Source: Chamaelirium japonicum (taxonomy: Eukaryota; Streptophyta; Magnoliopsida; Liliales; Melanthiaceae). From it: 64,000 nucleotides of DNA. Below are positions 12,603 to 22,900 of the stretch, one piece after another. Positions within the stretch are counted from its first letter, which is position 1, and every line of letters begins with the position of its first letter. The notes beneath the pieces were generated by a model, which saw nothing but the letters and a program-made list of their open reading frames with translations, ran no database searches and was not told where the DNA came from. The DNA is taken from positions 114,492,032 through 114,556,031 of the forward strand of contig OX393550.1 in assembly GCA_947650365.1 (NCBI GenBank), given 5' to 3'. The translations under genes were made by a program, and so were the position numbers.

Positions 12603-12788
12603 CCTATCACTCTATAATATTTCTCTTTAGAGTATTTTCTCTCTCCATAATATTTTCTCTTTCTCTACGATATTTTATCTCTACAATATATTCTCTCTAT
12701 AATATTGACTCTCTACGATCTATATAACATGCTACGGCTGTTCACAAGCTAAATAGAATAAAAAGGCACGGAATAGATCCATTCGTCG

Positions 12789-12829
<41 letters not shown>

Positions 12830-12994
12830 AAATGGAGCTAGCCCTCTTTCCCGTGTGTGAATACGACTCTCATAAATCCTATTAAAAACCTGCTGTAAAG
12901 ATATTTAAAATCTACTATAAAGGTGATAAATACTTATTCAATGATATTTAATGGTCATTTGATGTTAATTAGTATTTTTTTGGAAGGTTAATCA

Positions 12995-13032
<38 letters not shown>

Positions 13033-13387
13033 ACAAGTGAATCACACTGAACCCAAAAGCAACTCAAACACACCCTTAGGGTATGTGGCTGTCGAGGCGG
13101 CTATCGTCTGGGTCGAAGATGATGCTGAACAACGTCTGTTGTTCTGCTTGGCTGTGTGTGTGGTTGCAAATGCACCGTGTAAACCCTTTTTTTTTTCTTG
13201 AAATATGACGTCGTACTTATTTGAACACTTGACCAAGGCCATGGGTTGCACTTGTCTTGCCATCTGAGCTTCAGTTGGAGACGTGCAATTCCAACTTATA
13301 CACCATACACAATTAATGTGATGTTGGAGGGCATGAAGTCATAGTAGAACTCATATTGATCACAATCCCTCAGTAATTCCAAAGTTG
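12603..13387. other. AT-rich spacer with GA and CT microsatellites
   Basis: Repeated CTCTATAATATTTTCTCT-like sequence (12600-12730), (GA)n at 12791-12829 and (CT)n at about 12999-13031. No gene is seen. Confidence 0.6.
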
Positions 13388-13392
13388 ATAAC
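13388..13392. repeat. target site duplication ATAAC (left)
   Basis: Identical to 18717-18721 on the other side of the copia element. Confidence 0.9.
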
Positions 13393-13537
13393 TGTTACGA
13401 ACATAGTAGATTTGGAGGAAAAACTCCATATATTATCTCTACCATCTCTCTCATTACATAAGACTACCTCTCTATATATAGAGGGAGAATGCACATCATT
13501 GTGTTACCACAACCGAGGTGGGACTATAATACTAACA
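13393..13537 (-). repeat. 3' LTR of the 145-bp-LTR copia element
   Basis: On the minus strand it starts TGTTAGTATTATAGTCCC and ends GTTCGTAACA. A TATATATAG box lies about mid-LTR. The 5' LTR has TA in place of CA at its inner end. Confidence 0.93.
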
Positions 13538-13555
13538 CCCCCCCTCAAACTCACG
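13538..13555 (-). promoter_or_regulatory. polypurine tract of copia element
   Basis: Minus strand GTGAGTTTGAGGGGGGG lies directly before the 3' LTR, where plus-strand DNA synthesis is primed in LTR retrotransposons. Confidence 0.85.
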
Positions 13556-16500
13556 GTGGGTCAACCACTGTGAGTTTGCGGATAAGAAACCAGAAACGAG
13601 GAGATGGATGACACTTCGTGAATAAGTCAGCAATCTGCTCCGTCGAAGAGACATAAGGCAAAGAGATGGTCCCAGCCTCATACTGCTCTCTAGAGAAATA
13701 ACAATCTAGTTCAATGTGCTTGGTCCGCTCATGAAACACCAGATTACTGACAATCTGAATAGCACTTTTGTTGTCACAATGAAGAGCAGTGGGACCCGAG
13801 GTATCAACACCAAGATCTCAAAGAAGACGGCAGAGATGAACGATCTTCTTTGTAGCAGTGGCCATGGCACGAAACTCAGCCTCAGTACTAGAGAGAGAAA
13901 CCACCTTCTGCTTTTTGCTCTTCCAGGAGATAAAAGAGTCACCAAGAAAAAGGCAGTAACCAGTAGTCGAGCGCCGAGTAGTTGGGTCCCCTGCCTAGTC
14001 GGCATCAGAGTATGCACAAAGAGCTAGAGAGGAGGATGACGAGAAGAAGAGCGACCGAGTGATAGTGCCACGAAGGTACCTAAGAGTCCGAAGAAGAGCA
14101 GCATAGTGAACAGAGTGAGGGGCATCCACAAACTGGCTGAGAATACTGGCAGCATGGGCAATATCCGGTCTGGTGATGCAGAGATAGACGAGCTGACCAA
14201 CTATCTCGCGGTACCTGGTAGGATCTGAGAGGGGCTCACCGTCAGTAGGGCGGAGTTTCACATGAAGTTCAAGAGGAGTGTCGACTGTACGACAATCAGA
14301 TAGTGCAGCCCGAGCAAGAATGTCAGCTGTGTACTTCTGCTGAGAAAGCAGAATTCCCCTAGTGCTCCTAGCAACCTCCAGGCCAAGAAAATAACGCAGA
14401 GGACCCAGATCCTTCATCTGAAATTAGCTCCGAAGATGCTCCTGAAGGGAGGCTATGGCACGGGTATCATCACCAGTAAGAATCATGTCATCGACATAGA
14501 GAAGGATGATGGCTCGACCATGGGGGGAAGTCCACACAAACATAGAATGGTCTTGAAACTCTCTACAAAGTCAATTTCAGTAACTGCCCGACGGAAACGC
14601 TCAAACCAGGCACGAGGAGCCTGTTTGAGGCCATAGATAGCTCGACAAAGACGATATACATGCTGCGGAGGTGTGTTGAGGCCCGGAGGAGGCTGCATAT
14701 AGACAACCTCAGAGAGATCACCGTGAAGAAAAGCATTATTCACATCCATCTGTAATAGGGACCAACCCTTAGCCGCAGCAACAGCGAAAAGAGTCCGAAT
14801 TGTGGTCATCTGAGCTACTGGAGCAAAGTCTCATCATAATCAATCCCATACTCCTGAGTGAAACCGCGAGCAACAAGACGGGCTTTGTACCGGTCAATAG
14901 AACCATCTGGGCGATGCTTGATCTTGAAGACCCATTTGCAGCTGATAAGCGCGATACCAGAGGTAGAGGCACAATGTCCCATGTATGAGTCTGCGCAAAA
15001 GCCTGAAATTCCTTAGCCATAGCCTGCTGCCACACAGGGTACTGCAATGCCTCTCTATAAGACCTAGGCTCTCTGTCTGTGTGAAGGGCAGTAAGGTAGG
15101 TAACGAACTGAGGCGAGTAGAAAGTGACAGCTGCAAAACCAAAGCGATCAGGGGAGTAGCCAAAGCGGTCGGAAGGGCGATGCTCACACTGGGGGTAGTG
15201 AGGAGGACTGTGAGGATCTGTATCCGGTAGAGGTAGGCTGCTCGAAGTGGATGGAGTACCAGAGGAGTCACTGACAGACGAAGACGGGACCGGTGGAATA
15301 TCGGATGGAGGATAAGCAGACATAGGAGATGAGGGATCCGAAGGAGATGAAGAACTCAAGCGTGTAGCAGGGATGACGACGGGAGCAGGAGGTAAAGACT
15401 CAAGAGCAAGAGCAGGAGGAGGAGCGGAGAAAGGAGGAGAAGGTGAAAGAGAAGGAGGCATCTCAAGGAAGAAAAGATCCTGAGACGCAGGAGAGTAGTA
15501 AGGAACATGTTCAACAAAAGTGACATGTCGAGAGATGCGAAGACGAGGAGCTAGGGGGTTATAGCAACGATACCCCTTGTGCTCAGAACTGATGCCCAAG
15601 AGTACACACTTAGTGGACCTAGCTGACAGTTTTTTACGCTCATTAGAAGGAAGGAGGACAAAACATATGCACCCAAAAGTACGCAACATGCTGTAATCAG
15701 GAGTCGTGCTATAGAGACGCTCATGAGGCGAAACACCTGCGAGGACAGAGGAAGGGGTGATGTTAATAAGGTTGACAGAGGTCAAAATGGCCTCTGCCCA
15801 GAAGGTGCGAGGAACGCACGAGGAGATAAACTGAGCACGAGCTGTCTCAATAATATGACGATGCTTTCGTTCTGCAACACCGTTCTGCTCATGAGTATGA
15901 GGACATGATTGTTGGAAAAGAGTCCCATGAGACTGAAGGATAGATTGCATTATAGAAGAGAGATATTCACGGGCACAATCGGATCTAAAAGTTTTAATAC
16001 GGGCATAAAACTGAGTATGAACCATGTTGGTGAAGGTCTGATAGATGTCGGGAATGTCAGAACGCTGACGAAGGAGATATACCCATGTAAAACGAGAATA
16101 ATCATCAATAAAGCTAACATAGTAAAAATAGCCATTCATAGAAGAAAGAGATGCATGACCCCAAATATCTGAGTGCACTAGATCAAACGGATTACAGGAC
16201 TGCGACAAACTAGTAGAAAAGGGGCTAGCAGAATGCTTAGCCAACTGACATCCTGTGCAAAAAGAAAGACGAGAGAATGAACCACAACCTAAAGCACCAG
16301 ATTGGAAAAGATTTTTAAGTCGAGATTCAGACACATGATCTAGCCTCCGATGCCACAGGTCGGCATCAGAAGAAACAACACTACAGACGACCAAAGAAGA
16401 GACATGAGGTAAATGAAGATACTCCAGGTGATATAGGCCACCAACCCTACGAGCAGCACCAATCCTCTGTCCCGAGTGTGAATCCTGCACAACACAAAAA

Positions 16501-16625
16501 GAGGGAGAGAAAGCAACTGTCAGATCGGAATCACAAAGGCTGCTAATAGAAATCAGGTTCATGCGAAGCTGAGGAGCATGTAGAACAAATGGTAAAGAGA
16601 GAAAGCCCGAAGTGATGGACCCAGT
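13551..16625 (-). pseudogene. copia pol relic (integrase, RT, RNase H)
   Basis: The frame shows CTGCQLAKHS (zinc-binding motif), the integrase core (HSDIWGHA, FIDDYSRFTWVY, HEQNGVAERKHRH), a Pro/Ser-rich spacer, RT (QMDVNNAFLHGDL, YGLKQAPRAW), RNase H (YSDAD) and the tail EQIADLFTKCHPSP. Lesions in reading order are one-base losses near 14961, 14826 and 14556, then TAA 14424-14426 (Gln in the first copia copy), TAG 13995-13997 (Trp in that copy) and TGA 13818-13820. None of these is shared with the element at the left edge of the window, so the two died independently. The final stop is TGA at 13551-13553. Confidence 0.9.
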
Positions 16626-17840
16626 CTACGAGATGGCTAGAAGAGAGCCATCTGCAGTGTGGATCAGAGGAATACGGTGGGCGGGAGAACATGCAGTAAG
16701 AATAGAGTGGTCATGGGTCATGTGGTGAGAGGCCCCAGAGTCCATAATCCAAGGTGCAAAGGTACCCGAGGTGGCAGAGAAGGCAGAGAGACCGGAGGGG
16801 GGGCCGGAAAGACCAGCAGTAGGCTGTAGAAGGAGCTGCTCAAGACGCATCTTGAGACGCTGAAGGCGATCCGTCGTAGTAGTTGCGGTAGAAGAGAGGG
16901 CAGGAATAGTAGTGCTAGCAACGACAGCCGCAGGTCGATTACGGTGAGGTGGGCTTGAACACTTTTCTGGGTGGAGAAGCCAACATGAGTCAATCGTGTG
17001 CCTCGTCTTGCCACAGTGGGTGCATCGCCGAGTATCAGGTAGACCGGCGGGACGAGATCCACCCCGAAAAGGAGGAATTTTCGGGGGGTGAGTGGCCGCT
17101 AAAACCCCCTCAAAGCTAGAGGGTACAGGTGCCCTGCGTGCAGCCACAGTGCGCAGACGTGTCTCCTCGGCAAGAAGCTCAGCGATGACAGCATCGAGAT
17201 GAGGAAGCGGATCTCGATGAATCAGCTGACCCGCAAGAGGAGAGAACTCGGGGCGAAGAGGCATCAGAAATTGGTAAAGTTGTCGCCGTTCCCGAAAAAG
17301 CTGTAACTCACGCCAGGAGGCACTGACTTTGGATACCTCCAACAGAGGGGGCTCCAAGGCCTGGAGCTCACGCCAATAGCTGCGCATAAGGCTATGAAAC
17401 TGCTGAATGGTCTGCTCCCCTTGCTGAGCAGACTGGGCCTAAGATAAGAGCTGATACTCGCGGGCCCCACTTTGTTCCAGAAAGCGCTCAGTAAGGTGGG
17501 CCCAGAGCTCTGCCACAGTAGAGAAAGCGACAAGATCTGCACGAAGAGAGCGATCGACCGAGGCAACTAGAAAGGCACGAACGCGGCGGTCACGAACACT
17601 CCAAGAGTCAGAGGCCACGGGATAAGAGGTTGCAGTAGGAGCAGGAGTTGAGCCGTCGAGGTGACCGTATAATGCACGACCATCCAAAACACTCCGGACT
17701 GTAGCCGACCACACAGTCCAATCCACGACTGTCACAAGAGGAAAGTCCGTAGAGACTGGGAGAAAATCCCTTGTCTGCTCGATAGGTGTCGTCAAGAACT
17801 GGGCTGAGGACACTCCAGAGGCCTGATCAGAAAAGGCCAT
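16626..17840 (-). pseudogene. copia gag and protease region with one internal stop
   Basis: The ATG at 17840 opens a copia gag (TVVDWTVWSATVRSVLDG, then VRAFLVASVD). A TAG at 17439-17441 interrupts it. The same frame continues with HSLMRSYWRELQALEP, a CCHC knuckle (CTHCGKTRHTIDSC, 17015-16974) and the protease signature WIMDSGASHHMT (about 16760-16725). A second TAG at 16626-16628 separates it from the integrase part, which stays in the same frame. Intact plant copia elements encode gag-pol as one frame, so both stops count as mutations. Confidence 0.85.
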
Positions 17841-17876
17841 GAATTACAGGGCGCAGCGCAGGTAGGAAGAGCAGTA

Positions 17877-18043
17877 CGGGATAGGCACAGGTGCGGGATA
17901 GGCACTGGTGTGGGATAGGCACTGGTGCGGGATAGGCACAGATGTGTGATACTTGTCCGGTGCGGGATAGGCACTGGTGCAGGATACTTGTCCGGTGCAG
18001 GATATGTGTCCGGTGCGGGATATTTGTATGGTGCGGGATAGCA
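17877..18043. repeat. about 18-bp tandem repeat in copia leader
   Basis: GGGATAGGCACTGGTGCG and close variants repeat about nine times in the untranslated leader upstream of gag. Confidence 0.8.
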
Positions 18044-18466
18044 CCGTTCGGTTTGGACTCGACCGGGCGCGTGTTCGGCTCCGGTGCTGGGGGGCGGCGC
18101 GAGGCCGAAGGACGTGAGCGAGGCCGGTGCCGGAGACGGGCGCAGTGGACGGGCGCAGGGCCGGTGCCGGTGCCGGTGTCAGAACGCGTGTTCGGCTCCG
18201 GTGCCGAGGAACGCACGGCCGGGGACGTGTTCGGCTCTGGTGCAGGCGACGTGATCAGGGGCCGGGCGCAGGGGGGCTCGCTCTGGTGCAGGGGACATGA
18301 TCGGGGGATGGTCGTGGTCGGCTCCGGTGTTGACGGACGGCCCTCGGCCGGGCCGGATGGGAGCAGCGCCGGGGCGGGCGCAGGGCCGTGGTCAGCTCCG
18401 GTGCCGGGGAACGCCGCTCGGCCGGGCCGGAGGGGAGCAGAAGTTTGGCAGCGGACGGTGCTCGGA

Positions 18467-18469
<3 letters not shown>

Positions 18470-18538
<69 letters not shown>
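18470..18538. repeat. (GA)n microsatellite in copia leader
   Basis: A pure GA run between the PBS and gag of the copia element. Confidence 0.95.
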
Positions 18539-18541
<3 letters not shown>

Positions 18542-18558
18542 GCACGGGTTAAGAACCC

Positions 18559-18571
18559 GGCTCTGATACAA
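18559..18571 (-). promoter_or_regulatory. primer binding site (initiator Met-tRNA type)
   Basis: Minus strand TTGTATCAGAGCC directly follows the 5' LTR. The usual plant copia site is TGGTATCAGAGC; here the second base is T. Confidence 0.85.
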
Positions 18572-18716
18572 TATTACGAACACAGTAGATTTGGAGGAAA
18601 AACTCCATATATCATCCCTATCATCTCTCTCATTATATAAGACTACCTCTATATATATAGAGGGAGAACGCACATCATTGTGTTACCACAACCGAGGTGG
18701 GACTATAATACTAACA
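18572..18716 (-). repeat. 5' LTR of the 145-bp-LTR copia element
   Basis: 145 bp, about 94-95% identical to 13393-13537. The right-hand ATAAC (18717-18721) is the target duplication. Confidence 0.93.
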
Positions 18717-18890
18717 ATAACAATGACACTTGTTTTGAGTTAGGAGAGCCAATGTCCGATGACAGAACAGCAACCCACAAACCCTCTTTATCCGAACACA
18801 ACCATGTAACACACACTAATTTCTTAGAGATTTTTTGACTTACAACCCCAATACTATATGGTATTTGGATATACCCCCCCACCCCCAATT

Positions 18891-19192
18891 ATGGTATTTA
18901 GTAGGGTAAATTTGACTTACGCCCACCCACTGTTATTCTAATTAGTAAGTCACTCCCCTCTTAATTGTTAATAGACTTACCCTCCAAATTTCTATAGGAT
19001 AATTAGCCAGAATGGGGAATGGAGTGGTACGCCTTAATATTTATGGGGGTGCATGCCTAAATATCATTTAGTTATGAGGGTATAAGTCAAATTTTTAGGG
19101 GGGTAAATCTAATATCAATTCAAAGGGGGTGACTTACTAATCAGCATATAATTTTTGGGGGGTAATTCAAATTTGTCATCTTTAGTAATACC
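18891..19192. mobile_element. foldback MITE-like inverted repeat
   Basis: AAATTTGACTTAC and TAATTAGTAAGTCAC on the left pair with GTGACTTACTAATCAG and GGTAATTCAAATTTG on the right over about 100 bases per side with gaps. GGTATTTAGTA and its complement mark the outer ends. It is non-coding. Confidence 0.55.
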
Positions 19193-19268
19193 TCCGATAA
19201 ATTTTACTTATAGAGAAGGGTGGGGTAATCCCTTCTCTTAACTGTTTCTAGCACCCTCACGCGGATCA

Positions 19269-19383
19269 TGTTGCTAACCCGGAGTGCTCCAAAAGGAACC
19301 TCTTGGAGCGGGGAGAGCACATGAATATTAAGCAGCCTAATTGCGCCCCCCCCTACTGATGTGGGACTAAATCTGTCTCAACA
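19269..19383 (-). mobile_element. TRIM-type solo LTR
   Basis: On the minus strand it runs TGTTGAGACAGATTTAGTCC to GGGTTAGCAACA and contains CCTTTTGGAGCACTCC as in the TRIM copies at 23-25 kb. No matching target duplication was found. Confidence 0.6.
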
Positions 19384-19646
19384 TTAACCATGTTTTCACA
19401 TATCAAACTGGACCGAAATGGTTTCTCTGCTTAGTTTTATAAGCATTGAGGTTGAAAAAGAAGCGAGAGAATTACAAAAGCCCCTTCAAAAATGCAGAAA
19501 TTAACCTCCAAAAATCATCTTTTGTAATGTCCAGCACATAAGCATCATGAGCTCTCAAAATATGCAGGCCTTTTATACAGCTATCTGTAGTTGGAGTTGC
19601 AAAATACAAAGCTACAGACCCCCAAAAGCTCCTGCTCTTCAATAAT

Positions 19647-19946
19647 TTACTCTCTCGACCGATGGCGAAAGGATGATCCCTTCGATGGAACGGCTTCGTC
19701 CACCGCCCGAGAGATGTGAACTGTCATGGTGATATCGTTACCGATCCTGGCCAGCTCAAAAAGACAGACATCCCCTTCTTTCAGATTATTGTCGATGGCA
19801 AAGCTTTTCCATCCTCCAGCGAAAAATGCTAAACTCTCGTAAGCAAGATAAGTAGCAGGCCACTTCTCTTTCCGCAGTGGAGTTTGGAGCTGGACAGCCG
19901 CATACGTAGTTGGAAGATGTGTTCTTGCAAAGTCGATAGGGATGCT
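19647..19946 (-). CDS. REM copy 2, coding exon 4 (B3 domain 2)
   Basis: Acceptor TGTAG precedes SIPIDFARTHLP; the stop TAA is at 19647-19649. It gives 99 residues and aligns with the exon at 32799-32554. Confidence 0.88.
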   Translation of the reverse strand, partial: SIPIDFARTHLPTTYAAVQLQTPLRKEKWPATYLAYESLAFFAGGWKSFAIDNNLKEGDVCLFELARIGNDITMTVHISRAVDEAVPSKGSSFRHRSRE

Positions 19947-22900
19947 CTACAAATAGCGAAGGAGACAACATTTGGAGTCACTAGCGGAAAACAAACATGT
20001 TTTCAAGGGAAAAAAAAGAGGCTAACAAAAGGAAAACCTAAAAGTTAGTCATTAATAGAAATCAAACATATTATTTCTGCTAAAAAAAGGCTAACAGAAG
20101 GAAAACCTAAAATATTGGATCAAATACAAAATCACCTTAGATAATAAGGTAATGATACAACATGGTGTCGCCTTTATAATAAGAATCCCTTATCCGTTAA
20201 CATTCTTCGTTATCAGAATGAGCCTGATTCGCAAAGCATAGATTCCCTCGGATCACGGGTCTGCCAATTACTTGTTTTTTTTTCTCAAAAAAAAAAGAAA
20301 AAGAAAAACTATACGGTTCCATGGTTTTCTCAGTTTCTCCCTTCATCTTGAAGGGTTTTCATGTACATCTTGTGTGTGCTTAGGTTTGGATAGTCTTTAT
20401 TGTGTTATGATGGTATATGATGTCTTGTTCTCCATTAGCTTACACAAGAAGAAAAAAGATAGGAGGCTTTTCTCAACATTACTTGTTCTTTACAAAATTT
20501 TGAAAAACTATACAGGAGGAAATAATTATAACATATCAATATCAGAAGAGTTCAATGAGGAAGCAATTTTGGCTAAAATCGATAAAAAAAAAATACAAAA
20601 CATATATAATAGCTGCTGGAAATAAATCTTTAAGAAAACAATATGAAACAAAAACAACATCAACAAGGTAATGTTGAAGACTTAACCTCAAGAGCGAAGA
20701 TCATTTCACGATAATATAATGTTGATGCACAACAAAATGATCTCTTGTATCTATTAGTGAAGGAATAATAACCTTTTGTAGATGCATAAAAATGGACATG
20801 CACGTGACCTTGATTATCTCGTATAAGATGTAAGTTGATAAAGAAAAAGAGGTTTCAATGAGAAAGAGGAATCAGTGAGTTTGAAGAGGAATCAGAAGGA
20901 AAAGAGAAATCAACAATGGAATATTTACGAGTCTGCATCACACCGACTCCGACAACCGAAGAGGAATCGAAGTGACGTATTCACATGTTTGCCATCACAT
21001 TGATACCCAATGAACAGTAGAAGACTCAACAAAAGTGAAATTCCAAGGTTGCCTTCGAATAGGTTTCTTACTGATGGAGAACGATCAGTAGAGGAATAAA
21101 CATAGGTACTTGTAGAACTGTTTTTCAATGATACAAGAGGAAACATAGCACAAACAACTGTTAGGTGATGCAGCAGACCTCTCCAAGATAAAAGGTTTGG
21201 GAACAGGGACGGAGCCAGGATTTTCTTCAAGGGGGGGTGGGGGCAGTATACAAAATCAAAATTATCTACCAATGATTGATAAATAACGATACATCAATTA
21301 GGCAATTACTGATATTTTCACAAAAAGATACTTTTAAAAAATGGATCAATAAAAATTGAAATAAACCCTTAGTTGTGATATGGGAGCTGGGATTTGTGGT
21401 TTATGTTCTTCAACTCGGATTCGGCGGCCTCCTCAGATGTTCAGATCATCCTCTGGGTGTTACGAGGTGGATAGAAGATCAAATTATTTAGATCCCTACT
21501 GCAAGAAAGAGTTCAAAAAAATTAACAAAAATCTAATTTAGGGGAGATTTACAATTTTTAAATAAAAAAAATCAAAACACACAATGTCTTTCGCTAATTT
21601 GTTGTGCCCTCGTAGTCGTGTCCTCGTGGGGTTTTTCCTTTACGGTCCACGTGCTAGTGGAAACGGAGAAGAGAAGAGGGTGAGATGGTGAGACCACTAC
21701 CACGGCCCACTGGCACCACCAAGATGGGGGAGGAGAAAAGGATGAGAGACGGGGTAGGAGGGTGGTTTTGCGCTCCAGGCTAGCACGACAGCCCCGGCTC
21801 CTCTCCTCCTTTCTTGGGTTGTTCGCCTTTGTGCTCTCGAGAGAGAAAAGGAGAGGACCACTAGGATGATCGAGGCCTAAAACGGAAAGAAATCAGATTC
21901 TACTCTCGTGACCTAAAAGGGAATTGCAGAGTAATAGATGGCAAGAGGGAAAAAACTGATTCGCAACATTTGTTGATCATGAGCGTGACTACTATCTCGA
22001 TTTCCTCGGGCGTGACTTGATGCTTGGGAAACACTTGATCGCACGATTCACATCCCATCAGCGATCAGATGAAACAATTTTATTTGCATCATGTGGAGTA
22101 GAGGGGGCAAAGTATAGTGTTTGTTGTTTGGGTCCAGAAAAAAAAAAGGTGAAAGAAAATTTAGCGATTTCAGGGGGGGGCAAAGTATAGTGTTTGTTGT
22201 TTGGCTCTACCCTTGTTTAGGAAAAAGAAAGAGGATAATCAATAAAACTACTGAGAGTAACTGAAGAAGATGTCGAACTTCATCTTTGCATGCTCAACTA
22301 CAGCATATGAAGCTTCTCTCGCAAGCTTCTCCTACTTTCTTTAGCCCTTAAGCTTCGACAGCCTGGCAAGCAAGTGGGAGGAGACGGTTACAAGATGATG
22401 ACATGGACAATGGGAAAATCAACATAATGACAGTTGTATCGTCTTCTCCGGCTGTGAGCTGCTAGAGAAGACAACGACGTGAATAAGATGATGGACAGAG
22501 GGTGTGGGTACAACTGTATCATGATGATTGCCTTTGATCAAATCAGGAGATCTGATAATTGTCTTTACCAGAGAATCATATAAATAGGTGTCCAACGCTT
22601 CATTTGAGTGGGATGATGGATCTCGAACGAAAACTTGATTCTTCGTTGTAAGATAGAAGAGAGCAATTGACTTGGAGAGGAAGAAGAGTCTTTGTTGCTT
22701 CAGATCTATTGATATGCTAGCTTGTAATTTCAATTTGATAGTGCAGATTTTTCGATCGTCTTCCGTGGTTTTTCCCTCTCAATCTAAGAGGGTTTCCACG
22801 TAAAATTCATGTATTGTGTTGTACTTTTTGTATGATCCTTTTGGTTTCTCCACCGATTAGAAGATCGGTTGTCTGGTTGATTGATTTACTATTGATTTTT

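Larger units (their letters stand above)
13393..18716 (-). mobile_element. structurally complete Ty1/copia retrotransposon, 145-bp LTRs
   Basis: The LTRs at 13393-13537 (3') and 18572-18716 (5') are both 145 bp and differ at about eight positions, mostly C/T and G/A changes. A 5-bp target duplication ATAAC flanks it. On the minus strand the order is 5' LTR, PBS, a long leader, gag, protease region, integrase, RT, RNase H, polypurine tract and 3' LTR. It lies between the downstream and middle REM genes. All coding parts are present but carry several stops and frameshifts, so it could move only with proteins supplied by relatives. Confidence 0.95.

Noticed and set aside
17942-18541. 199-residue plus-strand ORF
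   Set aside because: It lies antisense to the copia leader and follows its 18-bp repeat and GA run; no domain.
20318-22805. A copia element bounded by two LTR-like R regions (20318 and 22766)
   Set aside because: The two stretches share only the general plant LTR pattern; no PBS, coding region or target duplication.
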